NCBI RefSeq assembly: GCF_000336995.1
Contig: NZ_AOJI01000017.1
Coordinates: forward strand, 130,095-194,094
DNA: 64,000 bases
From: Halorubrum aidingense JCM 13560
Lineage (GTDB): Archaea; Halobacteriota; Halobacteria; Halobacteriales; Haloferacaceae
Direction of reading: 5' to 3'
In this document: positions 16,062 through 26,100 of the stretch, piece after piece
How the letters are laid out: each line of letters begins with the position of its first letter
Position numbering within the stretch: position 1 is the first letter of the stretch
The notes under the pieces: model-generated
Told to the model about the DNA's origin: nothing
Database searches by the model: none
The model's input: only the letters and a program-made list of their open reading frames with translations
Translations under genes and position numbers: made by a program

Positions 16062-17147
16062 TCAGACGGCGCCCGGAACCCAGACAGCGGATCCGAGGAT
16101 ACCGACGATCGACAGGAGCGCGATGAACGAGTGCGTGATCGCGATGGAAGCGGCCGGCGGGTCGACGTGCGTGTCGCCGTGCGCGTAGAACACGCGCTGG
16201 AACGCCTCGCCGACGACGGCACCGAGGACGCCGAACAGCCCGGCGATCAGTAGCGCGACGATCGGAGCGTAGCCCGTGCCCGCGGTGGCGAGGTACGCCG
16301 TCGCCGCCGGGAGCGTCATGTGATGGGTGACCGGGATCCGGTCCACGCCGAGGTTCAAGAACAGCAGCGTCGCCGCGCTGATACCGAACCCGAGGAACGG
16401 ACTGCCGGTCTGGATCGCGGCGTAGGCCGCAGCGAGACCGGCGAACAGGCCGATCGCCACGACGTGTGACCACTGGTACATGTTCGGCAGCCACGGCTCG
16501 ACCGCGAGCCGATCGGTCCCGTTCTTCTCGCCGTCACCGGGGACCTCACCGTCGTCACGCATCTCTCCGCGCTCGAACGGACCCATATCGAAGTAGCCGT
16601 TCGCTTTGGAGCTGACGACGCCGATGACCGAGTACCCGAACACCAGCCGGTGGACGAGTGCGCTCGCGACGACCGTGAAAGCGATCGGGTCCGTCGGGAT
16701 CGCCAGGTTCCGGAGCGTCTGTTCGAGCACGATGCCGAAGACACCGAACGCCGCACCGACGGCCAGGATGTCCGGGCGGCTCCCGAGTGCGAACCCGATG
16801 TCCTTCGCGTTGTGGTAGTCGAATCCGGACTCCATGTCGCCGTTCTTGGCGGCGTACGCCGCCGCCGCCGCACCGCCGGCGAAGGAGATGTGGGGACCGA
16901 AGACCGGGCCGAAGCCGACGTCGACGCCGACGCCTTGAGCGGCCTCACCGCCCCAGACGCCGGCGATAACGAGGAATCCGGTGAAGATGAACGCCGGGAG
17001 GGCGCCGAGCGCGGCGCCGAACGCCCCGCCGGCCGCCGCACCGAGCCAGATCGTCGGATCGAGGAGAATTTCTAGGACCGCGTCGATGGAGCCGGCGCTC
17101 CACCCGCCCGCCTGTGCGATGACAGGGGCCGAAACGACGGAGTTCAT
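16062..17147 (-). CDS. glpX: GlpX-type membrane protein, putative glycerol uptake facilitator
   Basis: This 361-residue polytopic membrane protein has about eight Gly/Ala-rich helices and one polar loop (about 205-235, rich in Asp, Glu and Gly). Its start codon immediately follows the glpK stop. In Haloferax volcanii a homologous gene in the same position after glpK is called glpX and is proposed as a glycerol uptake protein; it is not the fructose-bisphosphatase named glpX in bacteria. Position and topology support a transport role, which remains unproven here. There are no aquaporin NPA motifs, so it is not a classical GlpF. Confidence 0.75.
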   Translation of the reverse strand: MNSVVSAPVIAQAGGWSAGSIDAVLEILLDPTIWLGAAAGGAFGAALGALPAFIFTGFLVIAGVWGGEAAQGVGVDVGFGPVFGPHISFAGGAAAAAYAAKNGDMESGFDYHNAKDIGFALGSRPDILAVGAAFGVFGIVLEQTLRNLAIPTDPIAFTVVASALVHRLVFGYSVIGVVSSKANGYFDMGPFERGEMRDDGEVPGDGEKNGTDRLAVEPWLPNMYQWSHVVAIGLFAGLAAAYAAIQTGSPFLGFGISAATLLFLNLGVDRIPVTHHMTLPAATAYLATAGTGYAPIVALLIAGLFGVLGAVVGEAFQRVFYAHGDTHVDPPAASIAITHSFIALLSIVGILGSAVWVPGAV

Positions 17148-18689
17148 CTATTCGTCCTCCTCGTCGTCCTGCGCCCAGTTCCGGGACCGCTCGACCGCGT
17201 CGTCCCAGCGGCTGTACAGCTTATCGACCTCCGCCTGTTCCTTCTCGGGCGTGAACTCGCGGTCGATCTGCCAGTTGTCGCGGAGTTCGTCGACGGTGTC
17301 CCAGTAGCCGACGGCGAGGCCGGCGGCGTACGCCGACCCGAGTGCCGTCGTCTCGTCGACTTCCGGCCGGGCGATCTCCGTCTGGAGGATGTCCGACTGG
17401 AGCTGACAGAGGAAGTTGTTCTTCACCGCGCCGCCGTCGACGCGGAGGCTCGTCGTCTCGACGCCGGAGTCCGCCTCCATCGCCTCGGCGACGTCGCGGG
17501 TCTGGTACGCGATGCTTTCGAGGGTCGCGCGGACGATGTGTTCCTTGCCGGTCCCGCGGGTCATCCCGACGATGGTCCCGCGAGCGCGACCGTCCCAGTG
17601 GGGCGCGCCGAGGCCCGTGAACGCCGGGACCATGTAGACGCCGTCGGTCGAATCGACGGATCGGGCCAGCTCGGCCGTCTGTGCGGCGTTGTTGATCAGG
17701 TCGACGTCTTCGAGCCACTCGATCGCGGCGCCGGTGATGAAGATGGACCCTTCGAGCGCGTACTGGACGGGCTCGCCGGACATCTGGAAGCCGATCGTCG
17801 TGAGGAGCCCGTGGTCGGACTTGACGGCGTCGGTCCCCGTGTTCATCAGGTAGAAGGAGCCGGTTCCGTACGTGTTCTTCGCGTCGCCCTCGTCGAAGCA
17901 GGTCTGCCCGAACAGGGCCGCCTGCTGGTCGCCGAGCGCGCCGGCGACGGGGACCTCCTCGCCGAGGAAGCCGTCCGCGTCGGTGTGTCCGTAGTAGTCC
18001 TCGTCGGAGGACGGTCGTACCTCGGGCACCATCTCCTTCGGCACGCCGAACTCGTCGAGGAGTTCGTCGTCCCACTCTAAGTCCCGGATGTTGTACAGCA
18101 TCGTCCGGGACGCGTTGGTGACGTCCGTGATGTGGTTGCCCGTCAGGTTGTAGATGAGCCACGAGTCGATCGTCCCCATGACGAGTTCGCCTTCGCGGGC
18201 CCGGTCGCGGAGGTCGCCGCCGCGGGAGCTCTGCATCTTGAGGGGCTCCGCGTTATCGAGGATCCACTCGGTCTTCGTCGCGGAGAAGTACGCGTCGGCT
18301 TCGAGGCCGGTCTTGTCGCGGATCTCCTCGACCATGTCGGCCTCTTGGAGCTCCTCGACGCGGTCCGTCGTCCGCCGGTCCTGCCACACGAGCGCGTTGT
18401 GGACGGGGCGTCCCGAGTCCTTGTCCCACACGATCGTCGTCTCCCGCTGATTGGTGATGCCGATCGCGTCGAGCTGGCTCGCTTCCAGATCCGCGTCGGC
18501 GAGGCCGTCGAGGACGACCTGTTGCGTGTTCTCCCAGATCTCGATCGGGTCGTGTTCGACCCACCCCGGGTTGGGATAGATCTGTTCGTGCTGTTCGTAG
18601 GCGTTCGCGACGACCTGCCCCGCGTGGTCGAACACCATAAAGCGAGTTCCGGTCGTCCCCTGGTCTATCGCACCGACGTATTGTGTCAT
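17148..18689 (-). CDS. glpK: Glycerol kinase
   Basis: The 513-residue protein belongs to the FGGY kinase family. The phosphate-binding start is YVGAIDQGTTGTRFMVFD. Glycerol-contact residues appear in ITNQRETTIVWD, and ATP-domain motifs include TYGTGSFYLMNTG and GLGAPHWDGRARG. It phosphorylates glycerol to glycerol-3-phosphate. The ATG at 18689 is chosen since the extension to 18734 adds only Arg-rich leader DNA. It is the first gene of a two-gene minus-strand unit with the glpX-like transporter and is divergent from glpABC, which consumes its product. Confidence 0.96.
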   Translation of the reverse strand: MTQYVGAIDQGTTGTRFMVFDHAGQVVANAYEQHEQIYPNPGWVEHDPIEIWENTQQVVLDGLADADLEASQLDAIGITNQRETTIVWDKDSGRPVHNALVWQDRRTTDRVEELQEADMVEEIRDKTGLEADAYFSATKTEWILDNAEPLKMQSSRGGDLRDRAREGELVMGTIDSWLIYNLTGNHITDVTNASRTMLYNIRDLEWDDELLDEFGVPKEMVPEVRPSSDEDYYGHTDADGFLGEEVPVAGALGDQQAALFGQTCFDEGDAKNTYGTGSFYLMNTGTDAVKSDHGLLTTIGFQMSGEPVQYALEGSIFITGAAIEWLEDVDLINNAAQTAELARSVDSTDGVYMVPAFTGLGAPHWDGRARGTIVGMTRGTGKEHIVRATLESIAYQTRDVAEAMEADSGVETTSLRVDGGAVKNNFLCQLQSDILQTEIARPEVDETTALGSAYAAGLAVGYWDTVDELRDNWQIDREFTPEKEQAEVDKLYSRWDDAVERSRNWAQDDEEDE

Positions 18690-19069
18690 GTTTGGATCCC
18701 TCCTGTGGCGCTGGTCCGCCCGCGGCGACGCCACCGTCCGTGTCCCCCCGTTCCGCCGGGACCGGTTTCGTCAGCCACCATCGCTCCAGACGCCGTGTGC
18801 GGCTCGAATACCTGCACAGCGGTCCGGACGCGATCGGTGTCGTCGCCGTCGCCGCGGCATATCTTCACGGAAGCTACCACGCCATTCGTGAACATAATGT
18901 ACTACCATAATAATCTTCCTGTTAAAATCCGCATTCAGCCGAGAGTGAAAAAGATAGCATATAAACAAATCGTCAGTGGCAACGCGTACACTATTTGAAT
19001 GTCCCTGATAGTTATGATCGACTCGATAGAGGAGGTAAAGTAAAGTGGGCAGGGTCCCAGCGGATCGAT
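18690..19069. promoter_or_regulatory. Divergent glpK / glpABC control region
   Basis: These 380 bases contain no gene and become AT-rich from 18890 onward. On the plus strand ATATAAAC at 18959-18966 is a good TATA box for glpA; it would leave a leader of about 80 bases that carries GGAGGT at 19031-19036, some 34 bases before the ATG. On the minus strand TTTTAAC near 18921-18928 could serve glpK, with a leader of about 200 bases. GlpR-type repression is known for haloarchaeal glp genes; no clear operator palindrome was recognised here. Confidence 0.65.
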
Positions 19070-20887
19070 ATGGATCAACAGGTGGACGTCGTCGTCGTCG
19101 GCGGGGGGTCGACGGGTTGCGGCGTCGTCAGGGATCTGGCGCGACGGGGGCTCGATACGGTCCTCGTCGAGAAGGGAAACCTGACACACGGGACGACCGG
19201 ACGCATGCACGGGCTGTTACACAGCGGGGGCCGATACGCCGTCTCCGACCAGAAGAGCGCCCGTGAGTGTATCGAAGAGAACCGCGTGCTCCGCGACATC
19301 GCGGGCCACTGCGTCGAGGAGACTGGCGGGATGTTCGTCAAGCGGCCGGAGGACTCCGAAGAGTACTTTCAAGAGAAACTCGAGGGGTGTCGCGCGTGCG
19401 ACATCCCCGTTGAGGTGATCGACGGCGAGGAGGCTCGGCGGCGCGAACCGTACCTCGCGCGCGACATCGACAAAGCGATCGCGCTGCCCGACGGCGCGGT
19501 CGATCCGTTCCGACTCTGCGTGGCGAACGCGGCCGACGCGAGAGAACACGGCGCTCGGATCGAGACCCACGCGCCGGTCACCGACGTGCTCGTCGAGGAC
19601 GGCGAGGTCGTCGGCGTCGAGGTCGAACACGCCTCCGGCCCCGGGAAACGGGTCCACCGCAAGCCCGGCACGACCGAGGAGATCCGCGCACGCCACGTCG
19701 TCAACGCGACCGGCGCGTGGGCCGGCCGCGTCGGTGAACTGGCCGGCGTCGACGTCGAGGTTCGCCCCTCGAAGGGCGTGATGACCGTGATGAACACCCG
19801 GCAGGTCGACACCGTTATCAACCGGTGCCGGCCGAAGGGCGACGCGGACATCGTCGTCCCCCACGAGACGGCCTGCATCCTCGGCACGACCGACGAAGAG
19901 GTCGACGACCCCGAGGACTACCCCGAGGAGGACTGGGAGGTCGACCTCATGATCGAGACGCTCTCGGAGCTGGTTCCCGCGCTGAAAGACGCCCGGACGC
20001 TGCGGTCGTTCTGGGGCGTTCGGCCGCTCTACGAGCCGCCGGGCACCGGCACCGAAGACCCGACGGACATCACCCGCGACTACTTCCTGTTGAACCACGA
20101 CGAGCGCGACGACCTCCCCGGTATGACGACCATCGTCGGCGGGAAGCTCACCACCTACCGGATGATGGCCGAGTCGATCTCGGACCACGTCTGTGAGCTA
20201 CTCGGCCACGAGGCGACCTGCGACACCGCCGACGCGCCGCTCCCCGGCTCCGAGAACCCCGCAAAACTCGATCAGTTGATGGACGAGTTCGGGCTCCGAT
20301 CGCCGGTCGCCCGCCGATCGGGCCAGCGGCTCGGCTCGCGCGCGGAGGACGTGCTTTCCGGTGCCGATCCGAACCCGGTCGTCTGCGAGTGCGAGGGCGT
20401 CACCCGCGCGGAAGTGCGAGACGCGATCGGCGAGGCCGGCAGCGATCTCAACGCGGTCCGCCTGCGCACCCGCGCCTCGATGGGGAACTGCCAGGGCGGC
20501 TTCTGCACTCACCGGATCGCCGCCGAACTGGCTCAGGAGTACCCGGAGCCCGTCGTCCGCGACGCGGAAGACGAACTGTACCAGGAGCGCTGGAAGGGCC
20601 AACGGCACGCGCTGTGGGGTCGACAGCTCTCGCAGGCGATGTTGAACCACCTGCTGCACGCGACCACGATGAACCGCGACGGCGACCCCGCGTCGCTCGA
20701 CGCCGAGGTCGACTTCGGAGCCTTCGACGCCGGAGCGGGCGCGGGCGGAACGGCCGGCCCCGGCGAAGGTGGCGATACCGGAACCGCGGCGACTGACGGC
20801 GGCCGCGCAGCTGACGACGCGGGTGTCGATGGCGGCCGCGCAGTTGACGACGCGGGCGTCGATGGGGGGATCGATGGCGATCGATAG
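19070..20887 (+). CDS. glpA: Anaerobic glycerol-3-phosphate dehydrogenase subunit A
   Basis: The protein has 605 residues. The FAD site [21 protein letters not shown] is followed by the GlpA/GlpD signature [18 protein letters not shown]-like [2Fe-2S] domain lies at about 455-510 with CECEG and a C-x4-C pair in MGNCQGGFC. It oxidises glycerol-3-phosphate to DHAP and passes electrons via GlpB/GlpC to the quinone pool. The ATG at 19070 matches family N-termini; a TTG further upstream is in frame but lies in the leader. The C-terminal tail (last about 50 residues) consists of Gly/Asp repeats encoded by a 33-bp tandem repeat and overlaps glpB by 14 bases. Confidence 0.95.
   Translation: MDQQVDVVVVGGGSTGCGVVRDLARRGLDTVLVEKGNLTHGTTGRMHGLLHSGGRYAVSDQKSARECIEENRVLRDIAGHCVEETGGMFVKRPEDSEEYFQEKLEGCRACDIPVEVIDGEEARRREPYLARDIDKAIALPDGAVDPFRLCVANAADAREHGARIETHAPVTDVLVEDGEVVGVEVEHASGPGKRVHRKPGTTEEIRARHVVNATGAWAGRVGELAGVDVEVRPSKGVMTVMNTRQVDTVINRCRPKGDADIVVPHETACILGTTDEEVDDPEDYPEEDWEVDLMIETLSELVPALKDARTLRSFWGVRPLYEPPGTGTEDPTDITRDYFLLNHDERDDLPGMTTIVGGKLTTYRMMAESISDHVCELLGHEATCDTADAPLPGSENPAKLDQLMDEFGLRSPVARRSGQRLGSRAEDVLSGADPNPVVCECEGVTRAEVRDAIGEAGSDLNAVRLRTRASMGNCQGGFCTHRIAAELAQEYPEPVVRDAEDELYQERWKGQRHALWGRQLSQAMLNHLLHATTMNRDGDPASLDAEVDFGAFDAGAGAGGTAGPGEGGDTGTAATDGGRAADDAGVDGGRAVDDAGVDGGIDGDR
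20798..20863 (+). repeat. 33-bp tandem duplication in the glpA tail
   Basis: Two adjacent 33-bp units (20798-20830 and 20831-20863) differ at only two positions. Each encodes 11 residues of the type GGRA-DDAGVD. They end ten bases before the glpB start codon, so the expansion lengthens the GlpA tail without changing the overlap with glpB. Confidence 0.9.
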
Positions 20888-22253
20888 CGAGGTCCTCGTC
20901 GTCGGCGGCGGGCTGGCGGCGATCACGGCGGCGATCTCGGCGTCCCGCGAGGGCGCCGACGTGCGGCTCGTCTCCCACAAGGCGAGCACGCTCCGGCAGG
21001 CGTCCGGGCTGATCGACGCGCTCGGCTACGTCCCCGCGACGGAGCCCGCGAAGCCGCTCCGCGAGGGGCCGCCGACCGCGGGTCGCGAACTCGACCGCGA
21101 CGAGTGGCCGGATCCGGACGGACCGCTCTCGGACCCCTTCGAGGCGATCGATCGGCTCCCCGAGACGCACCCGTACCGGATCGTCGGCGCCGACGCGCTG
21201 CGGGAGGGGCTCGACCTGTTCGACGAGCTCGCGGGCGACGCGTACCGCGGCGGCCACACCGACCGCAACGCCCTCCTACCGACGTTCGGCGGGAGCGTGA
21301 AGCCGACCGCGCGGTATCCGGCGGCCGCGGAGGCGGGGCTCGCGAGCGACGACCGGCCGGCGCTCATCGTCGGCTTCCGGTCGCTCACCGACTACGACGC
21401 CCGGGCGTTCGCCGGGCGGTTGGAGGCGGCGGGCGTCCCGTTCGACGTCGCGGGCGCCGAGGTCGAGTTCGCGGAGGCGTTCCGCGCCGACGCGAAGATC
21501 ACCCGGCTCGCGAAGGCGCTCGACCACGACGAGGAGATAGACGGGACGCCCGCGCGAGAGGCCCTCGCGAAGGCCGTCGCGCCGCACCTCCACGACGTCG
21601 TCGACGAGGAGGGCGGGGTCGACCGCGTCGAGCGCGTCGGGTTCCCGGCGTTCCTCGGCGATCAGGAGGGCGAGGCGGTTCGCGCCGAACTGGCCGACCG
21701 GCTCGGCGCCGACGTGTTCGAAATCCCGATGGGGCCGCCGAGCCTGCCGGGGCTCCGCTTAGAGGACCGGCTGTACGACGCGCTCGACGCCGAGGGCGTC
21801 CGATTCGAGACCGGCAATCCCGTCGTCGGGATCGACTCGGCGGCGGACGGAACGATCGAGGCGGTCTCGGTCGATCGAAAGGGCCGAGAGGTCCCGTACA
21901 GCGCCGACGCGTTCGTGCTGGCGACGGGTGGGCTCGTCGGGAAGGGGCTCGACTCCGACCGCGAGGGCGTCCGCGAGCCGGCGTTCGGCCTGCACGTCGA
22001 ACAGCCCGCGGACCGCTACGAGTGGTTCGTCGACGACGCGTTCGGGGACCAGCCGTACGCGCGGTTCGGCGTGCGGCCCGACGAGCGCGGGCGACCGCTC
22101 GACGCGGACGGCGCGGTACAGTACGAGAACGTCTTCGCGGCCGGCGGGGTCGTCGGCGGCGCGGACGTGGCGAGAGAGAAATCCGCGAGCGGGGTGTCGC
22201 TCGCGACCGGCCTCGTGGCCGGACGACAGGCGGCGACGGAGGCGAACCAATGA
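20874..22253 (+). CDS. glpB: Anaerobic glycerol-3-phosphate dehydrogenase subunit B
   Basis: The 459-residue flavoprotein has an N-terminal dinucleotide site [17 protein letters not shown] and a distal FAD contact [20 protein letters not shown]. GlpB binds FMN/FAD and relays electrons from GlpA to GlpC. The ATG at 20874 is preferred: it sits right before the Rossmann strand, whereas upstream in-frame starts fall within the repeat coding for the GlpA tail. The stop overlaps the glpC start. The length is slightly above bacterial GlpB because of acidic insertions. Confidence 0.93.
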   Translation: MAIDSEVLVVGGGLAAITAAISASREGADVRLVSHKASTLRQASGLIDALGYVPATEPAKPLREGPPTAGRELDRDEWPDPDGPLSDPFEAIDRLPETHPYRIVGADALREGLDLFDELAGDAYRGGHTDRNALLPTFGGSVKPTARYPAAAEAGLASDDRPALIVGFRSLTDYDARAFAGRLEAAGVPFDVAGAEVEFAEAFRADAKITRLAKALDHDEEIDGTPAREALAKAVAPHLHDVVDEEGGVDRVERVGFPAFLGDQEGEAVRAELADRLGADVFEIPMGPPSLPGLRLEDRLYDALDAEGVRFETGNPVVGIDSAADGTIEAVSVDRKGREVPYSADAFVLATGGLVGKGLDSDREGVREPAFGLHVEQPADRYEWFVDDAFGDQPYARFGVRPDERGRPLDADGAVQYENVFAAGGVVGGADVAREKSASGVSLATGLVAGRQAATEANQ

Positions 22254-23677
22254 CACGACACACGGCGGACGACGACGAGCGCGGGGAGTCGAACGGCACG
22301 GGCGCGGCTGACCGGACGACGAGTGACGTCGACGGCAACGGGCCCGCCGAGCGCCCCGCCACGGACGGCGGCGTCGAGAGCGCGACCGGCGGGTCGGACT
22401 CGATGGAACTCGATCCGGACGCCTACGACCCGGTCGACGTGTTCCCCGGCGGCGACCTCGACCTGCGGGAGGGCGCCGACTCCTGTTACAAATGCACGAG
22501 CTGTGACACCTCGTGTCCGGTCGCCGAGGTCGACGACGAGTTCCCGGGCCCGAAGTTCCAGGGGCCCGAGCAGTGGCGGCTCAAGCGCAAGGACGACCAC
22601 GACATCGACGAGTCGATCATGTCCTGTTCGAACTGCATGCGCTGTGACGACGCGTGCCCGTCGTCGGTCCCGCTCTCGCAGATGCACAACGAGGCGCGCG
22701 GGCAGTTCGTCGAAGAGCAGATGGAGAAGCTCTCCGTCGAGTACGTCCGCAACCGGATCTTAGCGAACTACCGCACCTCCGCGCGGCTGGCGAGCATGTT
22801 CCCGAAGACGGCCTCGTTCGCGATGAACTTCGGGCCGGTCCGCTGGGCGATGGAGAAGACGATGGGCATCCCCAAGGAGCGCGACTTCCCCGAGTTCGCG
22901 ACCGAAACGTTCCGCGAGTGGTGGAAGGCCCGCGGCGGCGCGCAGGTCCAGAACCCCGACAAGCGCGTCGCGTACTTCCACGGCTGTTACTCCAACTACA
23001 ACACGCCCGAGGTCGGCAAGGCGATGGTCCGCGTGTACGAGCACTTCGGCTACGAGGTGATGGTGCCGCCGCAGGGATGCTCCGGCACCCCGATGTTCGC
23101 GAACGGCATGCTGAAGGACGCGCGTCGGCACGCGGAGACGAACGTCGAGAACCTCGTCGAGGCCATCGGCGAGGGCGCAGACGTGATCGCTTCGTGTACG
23201 TCGTGTTCGATGTCGCTCCGGCAGGAGTACCCCGAGCTGTTCGACATCCACGGGATCGAGGACCTCTCGGAGCACACCTTCGAGGCGCTGGAGTACCTCC
23301 GGATCCACGAGGACCTCGACGGCGAACTGGCGGGGAGCAGCCTCGCCGACGAGCAGTCGTTCGCGTACCACGCGCCGTGTCACGCCCGCAACCAGGGCCT
23401 CGATCGGCAGGCCGTCGAGACGTTCCGGGACGTCGACGGTGTGAACATGGAGGACGTCGGCGACTCCTGTTCCGGCATCTCCGGGACCTACGGCTGGAAA
23501 GAAGAGAAGTACGAGAAATCGATGGCGATCGGCGAGGAGATGTTCGAACACATGGAGGCCGCCGAGGGCGACGTGGGGATGACCGAGTGTCCGACCTGCG
23601 CGATGCAGATGGAACACGGGACGGGCTACGAGATCAAACACCCGCTCCAGCTGCTCGAAGAGACGGTCGTCGCCTGA
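22250..23677 (+). CDS. glpC: Anaerobic glycerol-3-phosphate dehydrogenase subunit C
   Basis: The protein has 475 residues. The first 50 residues are an acidic low-complexity extension. Two 4Fe-4S motifs follow, CYKCTSCDTSCPVAEV and CSNCMRCDDACPSSVP. Two CCG-type cysteine-rich domains come next (HGCYSNYN ... GCSGTPMFANG; CHARNQG ... DSCSGISG ... CPTCAMQM), as in heterodisulfide-reductase-like GlpC. It anchors the dehydrogenase to the membrane and reduces quinone. The ATG at 22250 overlaps the glpB stop (ATGA). The acidic N-terminal extension could mean a start nearer SMELDPDAYDP, but the coupling supports this one. Confidence 0.94.
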   Translation: MTRHTADDDERGESNGTGAADRTTSDVDGNGPAERPATDGGVESATGGSDSMELDPDAYDPVDVFPGGDLDLREGADSCYKCTSCDTSCPVAEVDDEFPGPKFQGPEQWRLKRKDDHDIDESIMSCSNCMRCDDACPSSVPLSQMHNEARGQFVEEQMEKLSVEYVRNRILANYRTSARLASMFPKTASFAMNFGPVRWAMEKTMGIPKERDFPEFATETFREWWKARGGAQVQNPDKRVAYFHGCYSNYNTPEVGKAMVRVYEHFGYEVMVPPQGCSGTPMFANGMLKDARRHAETNVENLVEAIGEGADVIASCTSCSMSLRQEYPELFDIHGIEDLSEHTFEALEYLRIHEDLDGELAGSSLADEQSFAYHAPCHARNQGLDRQAVETFRDVDGVNMEDVGDSCSGISGTYGWKEEKYEKSMAIGEEMFEHMEAAEGDVGMTECPTCAMQMEHGTGYEIKHPLQLLEETVVA

Positions 23678-23784
23678 GGCACGACCCGCCGACCGGCGGA
23701 CGGTATCGCGGGCCGGTGGCCGTTTTTCAAACCGGATAACCGCGAGCGAACGCTTATGCACGGAACCGGCCTGCGTCGGAGTAC

Positions 23785-24672
23785 GTGACGCTCGAACAGC
23801 TCCTCGATCGCTTCGACGGTGTCGAACGGTCCATCGTCGTCGTCAACCGCACGGATCCCGAGCCCGTGTTGAACATGCTCGTCGATACGTTCGGGGACGA
23901 CGCGGTGGACGTGATCGGCGAGAGCGTGACCGCCGCCGACCGAGGAGACGCGAACGGCCCCGTGATCGACGTCGACGCGCTTCGACGGAACGACGCCGTC
24001 CCGTTCGACGGCACCGATTCCGAAACCATCGAGAACCTCGTGTTGCTCGTCGAGGGCGACGAGGTGATCGCCGGGTCGACGCTCGGCGAACTGGGCGACG
24101 CGGTGCTGTTCGTCAACTCCGACCTGTACATCACCGGCACCCGGTCGCTCGACGACGTCGATCTGCCCGCGGTTATCACCGGTCTCGACGACACGGCGTT
24201 CACCCTGCGCGGCTACCCCGAATCGAACCGGCAGAAGCTCCTGCTCATCACCATCTCGCGGTTCATCGAGCGCGCCGCGTGGGTCGCCGGCGACGGGATC
24301 ATCCGGTCGTCGTTCCAGCGGCTCTCGCGGATCGACGACGAGGTCGGCACCCGAGACGTGTACGAGCGGGTCGCCGCGGCGGGCGTTGACACGCACCTCT
24401 ACGGAGAGCTGGACGATGTCCCGAGCGACCTCGACGCCGTGATCCACGGAGGCGATTCGCGGGACTTCACCGACAGCTGGTTCGTGGTGTATCGACCGCC
24501 CGGCGGGCCGCAGTCGGTCGGCACGAGCGCCCCGGACAACCTGAAACGCGGGCTCGAAGGCGGCGTCGGCCTCCTCGCCGTCGAAGCGAAGCCGCGAGTC
24601 TGGCGCGGGATCTGGACGTTCGACCCGGACCGCGTTCGGGCGATGAATCGGTACATCGAGCGGAATCTGTAG
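23785..24672 (+). CDS. DICT sensory domain protein
   Basis: The protein has 295 residues and a GTG start 29 bases after a CTTATG box. The N-terminal part (TLEQLLDRFDGVERSIVVVNR) and central region (VLFVNSDLYITGTRSLDDVDLPAVI, later YGELDDVP ... WFVVYRPP) resemble the DICT domain, which is associated with diguanylate cyclases and two-component systems in bacteria and occurs alone in haloarchaea. No output domain is present, so it is likely a stand-alone sensor or adapter. The ligand is unknown. Confidence 0.62.
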   Translation: MTLEQLLDRFDGVERSIVVVNRTDPEPVLNMLVDTFGDDAVDVIGESVTAADRGDANGPVIDVDALRRNDAVPFDGTDSETIENLVLLVEGDEVIAGSTLGELGDAVLFVNSDLYITGTRSLDDVDLPAVITGLDDTAFTLRGYPESNRQKLLLITISRFIERAAWVAGDGIIRSSFQRLSRIDDEVGTRDVYERVAAAGVDTHLYGELDDVPSDLDAVIHGGDSRDFTDSWFVVYRPPGGPQSVGTSAPDNLKRGLEGGVGLLAVEAKPRVWRGIWTFDPDRVRAMNRYIERNL

Positions 24673-24735
24673 CGCGGTTGATCGTCCCCGGCTCCTCCCG
24701 TCTCATTTAATTCGCTGAGTCGCAGACACTCCCGT

Positions 24736-25863
24736 ATGGACGAACTCGCGGACTTGACCGAGGAGCTGGTCGCGATCCCCTCCCACGAAGACGAGACCGC
24801 CGCCGGCGACGCCATCGAGGCGTGGCTTCGCGCGGAGACCGACGCCCGCGTCGAGCGGGACGCCGTCGGCAACGTGCTCGCTTATAAATACGACCCGACG
24901 GACGGTGCGGACGGTCCCGCCGACACCCTCGCGCTCGTCGGCCACCACGACGTGGTGCCGCCGGCCGACCGTCAGACGACGGGCGAAGGGATCACGGGCG
25001 AGTACGTCGTCGAGCGTCGTGACGGTCGGATATACGGACGCGGCGCGGCCGACATGAAGGGCGCTGTGGCGGCCTGCATGCTCGCCTTCCGGGACGCCGA
25101 GCCGCCGGCGGGTCGGGAGTTGGCGTTCGCCTCGTTCGTCGGCGAAGAGATCGGTGGGACCGGCGCGCGTCACGCGATCGACGAGGGGTTCGACCCGGAC
25201 CGCGCGGTCGTCGCCGAGGGGTCGACCGGCTATTCGAAGCCGGGCGTCACCGACGTGGTCGTCGCGCACAAGGGCCGGCGCGCGTCGACGCTCGTCGCGC
25301 GCGGGGAGGCGGCACACGCCTCCGAGCCCGAACTGGGCGTGAACGCGATCTACCGCGCGAGCGACGCGATCGATATCGTCAGAGAACTCGACAAGCCGGA
25401 AGCGACCGTGTTCGGCGAGACCGTCTCGGGCTCGCTCGCCGTCACGATCGTCGAGGGCGGCGAGACGTGGAACGTGATCCCCGAGCGCTGCGAGGTGACG
25501 ATCGACGAGCGGACGGTCCCGGGCGACCGAGCCGATCTCGGTCGCGTCGCCGAGGCGGTCGAGGGCGTCGAGTGGGAGGTCGAACAGGACCTCCCCCCGA
25601 TGGGCTGTGAAGACGACGCGTTCGCGGAGGCCACCCTCACGGTCGCCCGCGCGGTCCACGACGAACTGGGGCTCGACGCGCCCGAGCACGTCATCAAGCC
25701 GCACGCGACCGACGCCGGGTGGCTCGCGGTGGCAGGCACGGAGTGTCTCGTCTGCGGTGCCTCCGAGTCCGGCGAGGCCCACACCGACACGGAGAGCGTC
25801 GGGATCGACGTGCTGGATCGGTGTTACCGGATTTATAAGGGCGTCGGCGAGCGCGCGTTCTGA
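24736..25863 (+). CDS. M20 family metallopeptidase (ArgE/DapE type)
   Basis: The 375-residue zinc peptidase has a di-zinc site in VGHHDVVPP (His, Asp), RGAADMKGAVAA (Asp), the catalytic Glu pair SFVGEEIGGTGA, a later Asp/Glu in VVAEGS and a terminal His in SGEAHTDTESVGID. The dimerisation domain lies between the two halves. It removes acyl or succinyl groups from an amino-acid amine (acetylornithine deacetylase, succinyl-diaminopimelate desuccinylase) or cleaves dipeptides; these cannot be told apart here. TTTAATT at 24706-24712 lies 27 bases before the ATG. Confidence 0.85.
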   Translation: MDELADLTEELVAIPSHEDETAAGDAIEAWLRAETDARVERDAVGNVLAYKYDPTDGADGPADTLALVGHHDVVPPADRQTTGEGITGEYVVERRDGRIYGRGAADMKGAVAACMLAFRDAEPPAGRELAFASFVGEEIGGTGARHAIDEGFDPDRAVVAEGSTGYSKPGVTDVVVAHKGRRASTLVARGEAAHASEPELGVNAIYRASDAIDIVRELDKPEATVFGETVSGSLAVTIVEGGETWNVIPERCEVTIDERTVPGDRADLGRVAEAVEGVEWEVEQDLPPMGCEDDAFAEATLTVARAVHDELGLDAPEHVIKPHATDAGWLAVAGTECLVCGASESGEAHTDTESVGIDVLDRCYRIYKGVGERAF

Positions 25864-25947
25864 TCGCGCCGCGCCGCGCGTTAGCGGCGCCGCGAGCGAC
25901 GCGGTATGGAAGGGGTTTTATGCGCCCCGCGGAAACTGTGGGCTACT

Positions 25948-26100
25948 ATGGGAGACAAATCGAAGGCTCAAAAGAAGCGTCTGGCGAAGGCCGAGCGCCA
26001 GAACACCCGCGTCCCCGCGTGGGTCATGATGAAGACGGACATGAACGTGACGCGAAACCCCAAGCGGCGCAACTGGCGCCGGAACGACCTGGACGAATAA
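25948..26100 (+). CDS. rpl39e: Ribosomal protein L39e
   Basis: The protein has 50 residues: [19 protein letters not shown], then [10 protein letters not shown] and [14 protein letters not shown], the complete L39e sequence pattern of the large-subunit exit tunnel. GTTTTATG at 25915-25922 is the TATA element, about 29 bases upstream. The stop codon is directly followed by the ATG of rpl31e. It is the first gene of the conserved archaeal rpl39e-rpl31e-tif6-rpl18a-pfdA-ftsY cluster. Confidence 0.95.

Noticed and set aside
18686..18895. Small minus-strand frame ending at the glpK start
   Set aside because: The frame overlaps the leader and promoter DNA; the Gly/Arg-rich translation has no motif.
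21104..22249. In-frame extension upstream of glpC
   Set aside because: It overlaps all of glpB in another frame and is Arg-rich; glpC starts at the ATGA junction at 22250.
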